A stretch of 64,000 nt of DNA from the NCBI GenBank assembly GCA_030734395.1, contig JAUZTG010000029.1:6882001-6946000 (forward strand), given 5' to 3'. The notes below the pieces were generated by a model. The model worked only from the letters and a program-made list of their open reading frames with translations, did not search any database and was not told the origin of the DNA. Position numbers and translations under genes: made by a program. Origin of the DNA: Sarocladium kiliense (lineage: Eukaryota; Ascomycota; Sordariomycetes; Hypocreales; Sarocladiaceae). Of the stretch, positions 23,185-33,826 are shown piece by piece. Position 1 is the first letter of the stretch. Every line of letters starts with the position of its first letter.

Positions 23185-24005
23185 TCATACACATCGACCA
23201 CCGTCAACTTCCAAATTCACGCCGGTAATGAAGGAAGCCTCTTCGCTTGCAAGGTAACAACATGCGTTCGCAACATCAGCTGGTGTCGAGGGCCGGCCCA
23301 AAGGAACAGTAGCAACAAAACCCTTCAGATTCTCCGGTGTTCCTTCTTTGCCCAAGAATAAGTGTGTCCTGATGGGTTATGGGTCAGCAAGAACAGGGTA
23401 ATGATTCTAGTTCTTCGGGGTCTCGTGACTTACATGCCTGTGACCCCGACGACTGGCGATACTGCATTGAACCGGATCTGATTCGGACCGTATTCGGCGG
23501 CCAGAGCCTTTGTTGCGGTGATAACAGCACCCTTGGATGCACAGTACCAGGTCAGGCCACCACGGGGGCGAAGGCCAGCAGTCGAGGCAATCTGAACAAA
23601 GTTGCCTGGTCTCTTGGTTTCTAAAAAGTATGGAACGAGAACCGACGTGGACATGTAGATGGACTTGACGTTGACGTTCATGACCAAGTCGAATTCTCTC
23701 TCTGTGACATCCATGGTGTCCTTGTTGCTGTAGGATGCACCCGCGTTGTTGACCACGGCATCCAGCTGGCCAAACTTTTCAAGAGCCAGCGCGAGGAGAG
23801 CCTCCCAGTCTGCCTTCTTCGTAACGTCGGCCTTGAGGAACACGCCGCCTAGCTCCGACGCGGTCTTTTGACCAGCTTCCTCTGCGAGATCTGCAATGAT
23901 CACCCTGGCGCCCTCATTTGCAAACTTTTCAGCGATGCCTTTGCCGAACCCAGATGCAGCGCCAGTGATCAGTGCCACTTTGCCTTGCAGACGTTGGCTA
24001 GACAT
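23185..24005 (-). CDS. Short-chain dehydrogenase/reductase
   Basis: Two exons (24005-23434 and 23368-23185; 65-nt intron) give 251 residues, typical of classical SDRs. Motifs in order are the cofactor Gly motif TGAASGFGKG, Asp in the ADLAEEAG region suggesting NAD(H) preference, NNAG, the catalytic Ser in QIASTAG, and the catalytic YCASK (Tyr and Lys). The last exon restores the usual C-terminus (PLGRPSTPADVANACCYLAS, then ITGVNLEVDGG), which supports the splice. It resembles 3-oxoacyl-ACP or glucose dehydrogenase-type SDRs; the substrate is unknown. The gene is convergent with the aldehyde dehydrogenase and divergent from the LEU2-like gene, with a 533-bp shared upstream region. Confidence 0.9.
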
Positions 24006-24538
24006 GGTCGACGAGACTGAGGAGAAAGATCCGAATGAGGTAGACGAGCGCGAGCTACGAGATGCAGTGTTGCTGTTCAATTGCGTATGCAAGATGCGTA
24101 TCCAAGCTCAATCAAGGTCTCACAGCCCGGATTGTATGTTCTCGGGAGGTGATGATGTTAAACCGAGTATCGGCTGGAGGGCATACTGTACTTAACCCAC
24201 CAACCCGATCGAGTAGGCATTCAACGCTGCACCACCTCCGCTCCACACAGTGCAACGGCGTGCCACCGCCACTCCGGAACGCATCCAGCGGCGCAGCTGG
24301 TCTTATTAGACAGAAGCCCAACCAAGGCGAACCGCAGCCGAGATCGGCGTGAGAAGGATTGACGGGTTTCGACGGCCCACGGCGATCAGGAAGCTTAAAC
24401 TCTCGACCTGTGACAAGGAGAAGGACGAGGTTATCTTTAAGACACAACAGGCAACCCTCAAGTATCCGCCCATTCTTCGCTCAGAGAATTCCGCACTCCT
24501 CTTTCGCAACTCAACGCATCTCCTGTAATTCCTACAAA
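24006..24538. promoter_or_regulatory. Shared upstream region, SDR and LEU2-like genes
   Basis: This is a 533-bp bidirectional intergenic region between the leftward SDR start and the rightward LEU2-like start. The open frame that extends the LEU2-like protein upstream to 24359 has no ATG there and is not conserved-looking. No specific operator was recognised. Confidence 0.6.
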
Positions 24539-25684
24539 ATGGCCAAGACGAAGTTCAAGATCCTCGTGCTCGCCGGAGACCATTGCGGTCCAGAAATCAT
24601 GACGCAGGCTCTCCGGGTCCTCGATGTCGTAGAGGAGTGCCGGCCACAAATCGAATTTGAGCGCACCTTCGACCTTATCGGTGGCTGCAGCATTGACAAG
24701 CATGGGGTGCCAATCACTAAAGCAGTACTGGAAAAGGCCAGTGAGAGCGACGCCGTGTTAATGGGAAGTGTCGGCGGCCCGGAATGGGCCAATGCCCATC
24801 CCAACCCAGAGTCTGGCATCTTAGCCCTTCGGCAAAAGCTTGATGCCTTCGCCAACTTGCGGCCTTGTGAATTTCTCGCTCCGTCCCTCGTCGAAGCATC
24901 TTCTATTAAAGCGGAAGTTGTACGCGACACCAACTTCATTGTCGTGCGGGAGAACTGCGGCGGCGCCTACTTTGGCACGAAAGTGGAGGAGTCTGAGCTG
25001 GCATCTGATCTCTGGGTCTATTCAAAGCCAGAGGTCGAACGCCTATCTCGCGTGTCTGCGGCAGTTGCACGAATCATGGGCCAGAATGGCGATGGCAAAG
25101 CTGGCAACGGTCCTGCAACGGTATGGAGCGCCGATAAAGCCAATGTTCTCGCCAGTGGTCGCCTTTGGCGACGAGTTACAACAGAGGTCTTCGAGAAAGA
25201 GTTCCCCGACGTTCCTCTGCAGCATCAGCTTGCGGATAGCATGGCGATGCTAATGGTCAAGAGGCCGACCATGTTCAACGGAGTGATCCACACGGACAAC
25301 ACATTCGGAGACATTCTCTCCGATATCTCAGGAGGTATTGTCGGCACGCTTGGTACTCTTCCCAGCGCGAGTATCGCAGGCGTTCCTGGCGACAGCAAAT
25401 GCAACGGCATCTACGAGCCAGTGCACGGAAGCGCGCCGGACATTGCCGGACAAGGGATTGTAAATCCCGTGGCTCAGATTCTGAGCTTAGCAATGTTGCT
25501 GCGGTATTCCTGCTTGATGGTGGATGAGGCGGCATGCATTGAGAAGGCAGTGCGTAGAACCTTCGAGTCGAGAGAGGCAGGGGGTTTGGAGATTAGGTCA
25601 AAAGATATGGGTGGTACTGCAGACACCGTTGCGGTGGGCGATTCTGTTGTGACAGAGCTTCGGCATTTACTGAAAGGTCAATAA
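24539..25684 (+). CDS. LEU2-family dehydrogenase (isopropylmalate/tartrate-type)
   Basis: This is a single exon of 381 residues from ATG 24539 in the context TACAAAATGG. It belongs to the isocitrate/isopropylmalate dehydrogenase superfamily. Visible are GSVGGPEW, the substrate arginines around LRQKLDAFANLRPCEF, RENCGGAYFG with the catalytic Tyr, DKANVL with the catalytic Lys, the metal Asp cluster HTDNTFGDILSD, and GIYEPVHGSAPDIAGQGIVNP. The first loop reads GDHCGPEI instead of the usual GDGIGPEV. True LEU2 is a leucine-biosynthesis enzyme; paralogues act on tartrate, malate or homologated side chains. Its place among an aldehyde dehydrogenase, an SDR, a permease and an amidase suggests a paralogue with a catabolic role rather than the primary leucine gene. 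That is inference. Confidence 0.85.
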   Translation: MAKTKFKILVLAGDHCGPEIMTQALRVLDVVEECRPQIEFERTFDLIGGCSIDKHGVPITKAVLEKASESDAVLMGSVGGPEWANAHPNPESGILALRQKLDAFANLRPCEFLAPSLVEASSIKAEVVRDTNFIVVRENCGGAYFGTKVEESELASDLWVYSKPEVERLSRVSAAVARIMGQNGDGKAGNGPATVWSADKANVLASGRLWRRVTTEVFEKEFPDVPLQHQLADSMAMLMVKRPTMFNGVIHTDNTFGDILSDISGGIVGTLGTLPSASIAGVPGDSKCNGIYEPVHGSAPDIAGQGIVNPVAQILSLAMLLRYSCLMVDEAACIEKAVRRTFESREAGGLEIRSKDMGGTADTVAVGDSVVTELRHLLKGQ

Positions 25685-25924
25685 GGAGTCCTTAGGGGTG
25701 AATGCAACACTATCTAGCTTTTGAAATGCCACGATTGAATGAAATGAGGGCCATGCCAACAGGTGAACCACGGCCATAAGTCACTTCTTGAGGATTCCCA
25801 TGATGCGAGAGAGGATATCCTTACTTTCAGAACTGGCATTTACTAAATCAGAAGCTGAGGTAAATGTGTGTTTTCTTCGCATCAAGTAAGAATGTCGGTT
25901 TTGAAGATGCAGTTTACACCGTCC

Positions 25925-27623
25925 TCATGCCGTCTCCTTGCCTTCGTCCAACCCACTCTTCGCCTGCATTGCGGCTCCAGAGGCATCGTAGCCCTCAATC
26001 GCTGATCTTTTCGCTTGCTTCTTATCCATATAAGACAGCCAGACTACCCAGATAACGAGCCAGATACTACACGCAATCATGGCCCACATTCCGCGCTGTA
26101 GCAGTTCCGTTAGCCACTCAGTCCACCAGAAAGGTTTCTGGCTTGAAGCAAAGGCTGCAAGACAATCAGCAAGGGTTAGAACTTACAATAAACCAAGGTG
26201 CATGCGAAGCACCATAGAACACGATGCTCCACCAAGCGTTGACGGCATTGCTGCCAACATTCATTCCAGCCAGGACGACTGCACGGAAAACGTGTTCTTG
26301 GAATCGCATGGAATCGTTGCACCATGCAAAGAACGTGGCCTGGCAGGCGTATACAGAACCAGCCCAGTAGTACGCCGCCATGGTAATTGCGGTGGACTGT
26401 GGGTTGGTGGGATCTTTGGAGGCCACCAGGATCATGACAGAGGTAGCAATGCCTGTCAAGGCGATCCAATAGCCGACAAGATATCTCTTCCCACCCATGA
26501 AGTCCGTAAGCGTGGCCCAAAAGAGAGTGGACACGATACCAACGGCTGGAACACCTGTGGGATAGTTATTCAGTTGAGGGACAGTGTAGGTGTTGGTAGG
26601 GTGATTTTGCAGGAACAGCGCCAACAAGAAGTTTGTGCTGAACGACTCGGTCTCTCCTGCAATGATCCATAGGACCACAAAGCCCCACCAGTACCATGAA
26701 GTGAGGACCTTTTTGACGAAGCCCAGTCGAAGCGGATGCTGTTCACCTCCTTCTGCTACCAACGGGACACGCTCAACAGCCAGCTTCCTTTCGGCCTCAG
26801 TAAGATAGAAGGCTGTGGTGGTGCGAGGTGTATCTGGAAACAGCAGGAAGCCATAGAGAGCGACAGGAATCGTAAGCAGACCGTCAATGATGAACAGCCA
26901 CCTCCAGCCCGTGAGTCCAGCCTTGCCGTCCATGCTTGAGTGGATGCCTGTCTGGATGAAGCCACCAATGAGCGTGCCTGCAAGACCAGAGGCTGTGAAG
27001 ATGCCGCTGCGTTTTCCCAGCTCCCGCTCGGTATACCACGATCCGAGGATATAGTGGGTTCCTACAAAGGTGGAAGCTTCGCACAGGCCTTGGAAGAAGC
27101 GGATTGCCATGATGGATTGAGGCTTCTGAACCGAAGCCGTCACCATGGTCAAACCACCCCACAGAACCATCATCAAAGGAAACCACAGCCGCGGCTTGAT
27201 ATACTGGAGAGCAAGGTTGGATGGGATCTGTCCAATAACATAGCTAAGTTTGATGTTAGACGAGGTCGCGCGCATGAGGATCCAAGTGCGGACAGGACTG
27301 ACCCGACTGTGAAGCATGTATTGATCTCATTCAGCTGATTGCCGACGAACCCGAGGTCTTCACGCATTCCTGATACGTAAGCATTTCCGAGATTCGTTCT
27401 GTCGAGCTAAAGTGAAGTGTCAGTATATGTAGGAGTCGAAAGGGAAGCAACATTTGTGCTGCTAGACAAGTCAGCATCAGGGAGTAGCCCAACGTACGTA
27501 ATTGACGAAGTAGCTCAAGCAGCAGAAGGTCAAGATGAAGAAGTCAATCTTCTGTAGAAGACGTGCCTCCCCTGGCTTGTAGTTGCTGTGGAAATAATCC
27601 TTGAGTCTCTGCTTGAGAGCCAT
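25925..27623 (-). CDS. MFS permease, Liz1/pantothenate (anion:cation symporter) type
   Basis: Four exons (27623-27498, 27406-27303, 27243-26187, 26095-25925) give 485 residues with about 12 hydrophobic helices. The N-terminus reads DFFILTFCCLSYFVNY joined to LDRTNLGNAYVSGM, the usual helix 1 region of the Dal5/Fen2/Vht1/Liz1 group. A later stretch, FFAWCNDSMRFQEHVFRA, is typical of the Liz1 pantothenate/vitamin branch. The final exon, RGMWAMIACSIWLVIW, completes the last helix. Members import carboxylated vitamins, amides or small organic acids with protons. The gene is divergent from the Zn2Cys6 gene at 28489, which in turn is followed by an amidase; import of an amide that is then hydrolysed is a plausible job. 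The first intron is 91 nt and the last is 91 nt. Confidence 0.9.
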
Positions 27624-28488
27624 TGTGATAAAGCAGTGTGTGGTCCGGTACAAGAAAGATATGTCTCTGGGCTTGTGCGTGTCAGACGGGGGGGGGGGGA
27701 ACCAAGCGACTTTATATCTGTTCCAGATAGAGGAGCCAGAAGGGTAACCGAGCATTTGGGGATGAGAAAGGCTGGCCTGGACCTGCGACGAAGGGGAATG
27801 CAAGAACACAGAGCCGTCGCACAAACCTGGGTGGCGATACGGATTGGTAGTTTCGCAGCGGGAGATTTAGCTCGCACCAAAGCAGCAGCGATAGCGCACC
27901 CTGGCGCGCCAAGTAAAAGGCAATCAGTGACAGGGAGGCGGCCGAGATAAAGAACAGCAGGAATCTGGGGTAGATAGGTAGCAACGCGGGGATAATGAGG
28001 AGCAGAGAGAGCATAGCATGTACGAGGAGTCCGAGTCATCCATCAGCTAGTAAAAACTCAAGCCAGTGATAGCACCTCGCTAGGCCAGGGTATGCTGGGC
28101 AAGGGCCCAAGGTACCGGCCGACGATGCCCACTGAACACCCCTGCTGCACTACCGGCTAAGGGAATCCCAGGCGGGCAGACTAACTACAGCGTTTGGTTG
28201 GTTTCCGTAATCGGCAATGATCTTTTCCACACAGTGCCACACAGCTTATCTATAGAGGGCGCGGTCTGCCACCGAGCAGGACAAATAACAGCACCCTCCC
28301 CACCGCAAACCCCTGCCTAGGGTTCCCCAGCGTTGATAAACGCCGATTTTGCGGTAGTTAACTTTCCAAATGAAGGAACTGTTCTACTGTCCCTTCAACT
28401 CTCACACATGCATGGTCCAACGTAACGTGAACCACTCCTATCACAAGCCTTTCCTCTCTCGATTGTTGATGGAGCTGCTGCAGTATCA
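27624..28488. promoter_or_regulatory. Shared upstream region, permease and Zn2Cys6 regulator
   Basis: This is an 865-bp divergent region. A run of twelve G lies at 27688-27699, 65-76 bp upstream of the permease ATG, which could vary in length. Several CCAGG- and CGG-like triplets are present, but no convincing paired operator was defined. No gene is seen. Confidence 0.6.
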
Positions 28489-30046
28489 ATGCCCCGCACC
28501 AAAGAACCCACTGCCAACTTCCGCGTCGACAGTAATGGCATCCAGAGACCAGTGGGGAAACCGCGTGGCCGGCGACGAGATCGGGACTGTCGAACCTGCA
28601 AGCAGCGAGACCTCAAGTGCGACTTGAATCGCCCATCATGCGGACAAGTAAGCTGCATCCTGGCAGACATGGCGTGGAACATCTCTAGTTGGTCTTCTCT
28701 AGTTGGTCTTCTTCCAATGTTAACATGAGTCGTTGTAGTGCCTCGGCGCGCAGGTCCCTTGCAAAGGCTACCCGGCCAGAGTTGTATGGATGGGCCACGG
28801 CGCACCAGCCGACACGGGTCATGCTATTCGCAAATCAACAAGCGGCAGTAGCCTCACTCACAGGGCATCGAGCGCAAGGCAACCCGAGCGCCCGATAGAG
28901 CTTGTACAGTTCACTGTTGAAGCCCAGGGCCAAGCTTCCCCTCCATCAGCGTCGGCTCTGACAGCTGGAAGCTTGTGGGATCCAGACGATAGAGAAGGCC
29001 AGCGCGTCAATTGGTCAGAGACTGACCAGAACAGCTTCATCCGTCCTTTGGTAGCCTTATGCCAGGAGATCATACAGCTTGGAGGCGATGATTTAGGGAA
29101 GGGAGAGAACCGATATTTGTCTCCGGAGGTTATCTGCCTGATATCCCGGCTTCGAGACTTCGCGCAGGCACGGATCGATACGCATCCGCATCGACCTGAC
29201 GGCTCCCAGGCGGAGACCATCTGGGAGTCTGAGGTTGCATCTCGACATCGTCTTGAAACCCTGATCGGGCTGAAGGAGACACTAGCAATTGGCAACCCCT
29301 TCGCTTTGATTGGGATTGCCGCATTTGCATTCTTCGAGGTTTGTGACAGCGGGTTCGGCCATTGGCGACGACATCTTCTGGGTGCAAAGTCACTGCTCGA
29401 CTATCACTGCACCTGCGCCGAAGAGCTGGAGGCACTGTCCAAGGACGTCACAGGCCTCAATGCAATCATCTCACGCTTGGTCTGGTTCGACACGATAGGT
29501 GCTATAGGGAGGGGCACTTCAGACATGATCTTTGACTCCTGGCATCGCAAGATCCTTGACGATGACTTCTTTGGTATCGTTGGATGTCCTGGAGACACAT
29601 TCCATCTTTTTGCTCGGGTGGCCGCAGGTGAAATGGCAACTGATACCCCTGGTATTTTACTGACCGCCATGGACCAGCTTCTCCAGCTTGACCATGGTGG
29701 AAGAGATTGGGACCTCTCTGCCAATGTCTTTCGCTGTGCGGCCGCTCTGGCAGTGCTTACCAAAGTGGAGGACGACAGGCTCGTCGCGAGGACATTCTTG
29801 ACAGCCATGATCAAACGAGCAGTAGACCAGACGTGTCGCATGCTGGGTGCTCTACAGCCGAATTCGGGGTTTTACATCCATCTAGCCGTCCCTGCATATC
29901 TTGCCGGTATCAATGCTACGACATCGGAGCAGTGCGACGCAGTCCGTCGTTACTGGCATAACTGCAGCCATGCCGGTGTCCGACGCTATCCTGATGGCTT
30001 GGCAAGATGTGAAGATCATTGGAAGGCGCAGGGCCTGGATACCTGA
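28489..30046 (+). CDS. Zn2Cys6 transcription factor, likely local regulator
   Basis: Two exons (28489-28647, 28739-30046; 91-nt intron) give 488 residues. The intron interrupts the zinc cluster between the fourth and fifth cysteines: exon 1 ends DCRTCKQRDLKCDLNRPSCGQ, and exon 2 starts CLGAQVPCKGYP, completing C-x2-C-x6-C-x6-C-x2-C-x6-C. The rest is a long helical regulatory domain of Fungal_trans_2 style (NPFALIGIAAFAFFEVCDSG, then FRCAAALAVLTKV). It sits between a divergent Liz1-type permease and a same-strand amidase, the usual position of a pathway-specific activator, so control of those two genes is likely but unproven. The intron also carries a 14-bp tandem duplication at 28684-28711. 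Confidence 0.88.
28684..28711. repeat. 14-bp direct tandem repeat inside an intron
   Basis: TCTAGTTGGTCTTC occurs twice head to tail with no mismatch, within the zinc-cluster intron of the regulator and 27 bp before its acceptor. It is probably a recent slippage duplication. Each copy ends in a pyrimidine-rich stretch that could serve as a polypyrimidine tract. Confidence 0.9.
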
Positions 30047-30521
30047 GTCAATATGATACAGAAACGAGTACTTCGTATAGCGCACTTGTTCACTGTGGAG
30101 TACTTGTCTCGACACGTATGGGACTGTATAGCAAGGCATCTGGATCCGACGCGTGCGTTAGATGATAACGGAACTACGCCATTTGAGCAGTAACGCGCGA
30201 GCAGTTCCGAAAGAGGAAGGGAATCTAAATCCCTCCTCAGCTCCAACGGTGTGTGGGGTTGATAAGCTAGGATGCTTCACTGGGCCACATCGGCCATTGG
30301 GGGATCCTACTGGCGTGCGATGCCGGCTCGCCACTCGGCAGCTCCCGATTGAATGTCTTGTCCATGGGGCGGGTAAACATGACTTCGGTTTCTCGCACTC
30401 GGTGTCCGAATCTCAAAGTATAACTGATATCCTGTCTCTTCCGTTTTAAAGACCGCAATGGTACTGCGCTTCTGAATAGATTTGTTACGCGACCTTGGAA
30501 CTGCCTCAGCACACACACAGC
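30047..30521. other. Intergenic, promoter of the amidase gene
   Basis: This 475-bp stretch lies between two rightward genes. It carries a CT-rich stretch (30430-30450) and ACACACACAG just before the amidase ATG. No gene is seen. Confidence 0.6.
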
Positions 30522-32401
30522 ATGACAGTGGTAAATGGTGCCCGACCTTCCTGGAAGGCTCTCGCGGCCCAGAAACGACAGGAATTGAACAGCTCGATTC
30601 CTGCGGAATGGCGAGTCCCTGATGATATCCTACCTCCGGAATCCCAAGACGACGTGTCAGACTGGCCAGAAACGTCGGGATGGCTCACACCCGAAGAACT
30701 CGCCATCACATCTCTCAATGCCCAAGAGCTAGTGACGCGACTTGCATCGGGGAATCTGAAGTCAGTGGACGTCGTTCAGGCCTTTGGTAAGCGCGCGTCT
30801 GCAGCGCATCAATTGGTAAGTCCGCGACTTTGAGGCAGTGGTCGATGTTCATGCTCTGCGAAATTTGGCTTGTATTGACTGTGATGGCATTTCCTCAGGT
30901 GAATTGTCTGTCAGAGACTCTGTTCGAACGGGCTCTTGCCACAGCAAAATCTCGAGATGCGCATCTAGCAGCAACCGGTCAGGTCGTTGGGCCACTGCAC
31001 GGCCTTCCCATCTCTCTAAAAGATAATTTCAACGTTAAAGGGCGGGACTCTACGGTTGGCTTTGCCTCACATGTGGGTGACTCGTCAAAGATTGATTCAA
31101 CATTGCCTCAGCTTCTTGAAGCCGCGGGTGCGATCGTTTACGTCAAAACAAATGTACCTACGGCTATGATGATCGCAGAAAGCGTCAACCATGTCTTTGG
31201 TCGGACGCTAAATCCTCGTAACCGCAAAACTACGAGCGGTGGCAGTTCAGGAGGAGAATCAGCTCTTCTCGTCCTCAAGGGCAGCCCCCTAGGTGTTGGC
31301 ACTGATATCGGTGGGTTTTCGCCCTGGCCTCGCTGGCCCCGTCATGGGAATACTCCCAGTAGCTGACACTAGGAAATAGGCGGCTCACTGCGAATTCCTG
31401 CCGCATGTACAGGAGTCTTCACCATACGCCCCTCCTTCGGTCGCTTCCCTGGTCGAGATTGTCGATCGGGCATGCCTGGGCAGGAAGCTGTCCAAGCCGT
31501 CAATGGCCCGCTGGCACGCACTCTGGGCGATGTTGTCATGTATAGTCAAGCAGTCATTGACTCGAAACCATGGCTTCATGATCCTAAGTGCCTCCCAATT
31601 CCATGGCGACGAGTTGAGCTCCCTGACAAGCTTAACATTGGTGTAATGTGGAACGACGGCATGGTGCAGCCGACACCCCCTGTTACGCGGGCCCTTAAGG
31701 AAACCGCTGCAAGGCTCAGTAGCGCTGGCCACAATATCGTTGAATGGGATCCTAGGGATCAGTCCGAGGGTATGCAGCTTCTCAGGAGGATGTTTGTTGC
31801 TGATGGTGGCAAGACGATCAGGCACGAGCTGCAACGAACTGGCGAACCTTGGAGAGAGGAGATGTACGACTATTCCGTCGCAGAAGAGCTGGGCACATCC
31901 GAAATGTGGAAGCTGCATCTGGAAAGAACCGCGTTTCAAAACAGGTACCTGGATCGATGGAATGCTGCTGGGCTCGATGCTATCCTTTGCCCAACCACTG
32001 CGTACAGTACTACCCAGAATGGGTCATTCAGACACGGTGAGTTTCAAGGACATCTGAATGCAGAAGAGTTTTATATTCTGACCTTTTGACTAGTCGCCTA
32101 CACCGGAGTCTTCAACGTCTTGGACTACTCAGCTGTATCATTCCCATCAGGAGTAACTGTTGACAAGCAACTGGATGTCGACAGCCCATCATATACGCCT
32201 CTGAGCGACGACTGCAGCATTATCCATGCTTCCTGTGAGTATCTTCACAATGAATGCAGCATTGAGCTTAGTTACTGAGACAAATTTGATCTAGACGATC
32301 CTGAAATCGTGCACGGTCAGCCTGTTAGCCTGCAGTTAGTGGCTCGGAGATTGGAGGAAGAAAAGGCGCTCGCTATTACGCAGCTCATTTTGGGTCTGTG
32401 A
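30522..32401 (+). CDS. Amidase signature enzyme (general amidase/acetamidase-like)
   Basis: Five exons (30522-30815, 30899-31310, 31380-32036, 32094-32234, 32295-32401) give 536 residues, the usual size of AmdS-type fungal amidases. The Ser-cisSer-Lys triad is visible: Lys in PISLKDNFNVKG (about residue 139), cis-Ser in TTSGGSSGGES (~212) and the nucleophile Ser in GTDIGGSLRIPA (~237, formed across intron 2). N-terminal SLNAQELVTRLASGNLKSVDVV and the C-terminal LDYSAVSFPSG and HGQPVSLQLVARR are also typical. It hydrolyses amides to acid plus ammonia, probably in the cytosol. Position next to a regulator and a Liz1-type permease suggests uptake and use of an amide as nitrogen source. Confidence 0.92.
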
Positions 32402-32482
32402 TAGAAGACCTCTACCATGATAGGGAATGGGGCTCTCTTTATACCTTCAATTCTTGAACCTTCACGGTTCGAACTAAGTCTA

Positions 32483-33826
32483 CTACGTAACCGGTAACAC
32501 TTCAAACCTCCCACATGGTCCGTTGCTGATTGTCATGTCATACTCGTTGTCATAAGACCAGTAATATGCGTCAGGAGTGAGCCCACCACCTGCTTTGCAT
32601 GTTCCTGGCTGTTGTGAGATACCGTGATAGCAAGCACCTAACACTGTAAGGGTCCCCAGACAGTTTTCAGATTGGAAACATTTCTCGCAGCATTGGACCG
32701 GCGTTGAGATATCCGGAACGACGGCCCAGTTGGTCGTTCCCAATGGGTATACGTTTGCGATGGGCACGCCATTATAGGTATTGGCCACGTTGTTCGTGGC
32801 GCACGCAGCGTAGATTGTCTCTGCTGCAGCCGTTGAAGTGGAGGTGACTAAACATGACCCCGCTTGTCAGCAGATTCCTGCCTCATGCATGCACACATGT
32901 GCATTTTCCCAGGTGGACGTTTTACTTACGCGTTTTCGTTTCTCGGGTCTGGATGACTTGTAGCCGCCTCTCTGTGGTGGTGACCTGCTTCCGCACTGTC
33001 ACTGTACGTGTTGCTTTTGCTGGATTAATCGTCCGCATCACAGTCTCTGTCTTTGTGACCCGGACCGTGGATGTCACGCGAGGCAGCGTGGTGGTCCTTG
33101 TGGGCGTGCGTGTGCACGACGTAGTTGTCCGCGTAGCTGTCGAAGTTATCCACTTGGTACATATAACTCGTTGAGCATGCTTGTTCGTTTCAGACTTGTG
33201 GTTCCGTGGATGAACCGGCACCGGGAGTTTGTTTGCCCAAGGAAGTAGATCCCTGGGGTAGCTGACAAGTTCTTCAGCCAGCTTTGCGTCCACTGCCTCT
33301 CGCTTGCGCTTCGCTACGTAGTCAGGGGAATCGGCAACAGCCGTGAAGCCGGACGGGGTAGGAATTGTAGTAGTTGGGGTGGTCCTAGTGATAGTTGAAG
33401 TCGTAATAGTGGAAGTTTCTGTCACTGTCTCCGTCCTCATTCTAGTCAACGTGTCTTACATATTCCTGTTGTTAGCGATACTCTGTTTCCATGTACATTA
33501 GGATCTAAGTTGTAGAGCTTACCGGTCCTGGTGACGCTAGTTGTGGCTGTAAGCCGTTTATTGGTAACAGTCTTGGTCACGGTCTTCCGGATAGTACTGG
33601 TACTAGTAGTTGGCTTTGGTTTGACGGTCGTAGTCTTGGTCGTCTTGCATTGATGAATCCTGACTTCCTCCGTTTTGAAGATCTTGTTCGTTTGGGTGTA
33701 AGATGGCACGTTTCGAACACTTTCCGGACCCCAAGTTGTTGCACAGGCTTCCCGAGTAAACGGGGCAGCGCCTTGAACAAAATTGGAAACGCTCAGGGCG
33801 TAGACTAAAGCCGTCGAGAGGTGCAT
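32483..33826 (-). CDS. Secreted Thr-rich protein with C-terminal Cys-rich domain
   Basis: Three exons (33826-33523, 33424-32930, 32847-32483) give about 387 residues. A signal peptide (MHLSTALVYALSVSNFVQG) is followed by long Thr-rich blocks alternating with basic residues (KTTTVKPKPTTSTSTIRKT, then TETSTITTSTITRTTPTT), a dibasic patch KRKRE that is a likely Kex2 site, a non-repetitive insert, another Thr array, and a C-terminal domain with about eight cysteines (QCCEKCFQSENC, GACYHG, GTCKAGGG, GPCGRF). The C-terminal pattern resembles PAN/Apple-like or other small extracellular modules of fungal wall proteins, but I cannot name it. Thr arrays would be O-mannosylated. The first junction is the weakest: the obvious TAG acceptor breaks frame and a GACAG acceptor at 33425 was used. 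Confidence 0.72.

Noticed and set aside
24359..24538. Upstream extension of the LEU2-like protein
   Set aside because: The extension begins at a non-ATG codon and reads as low-quality basic sequence; the ATG at 24539 has good context and family-length product.
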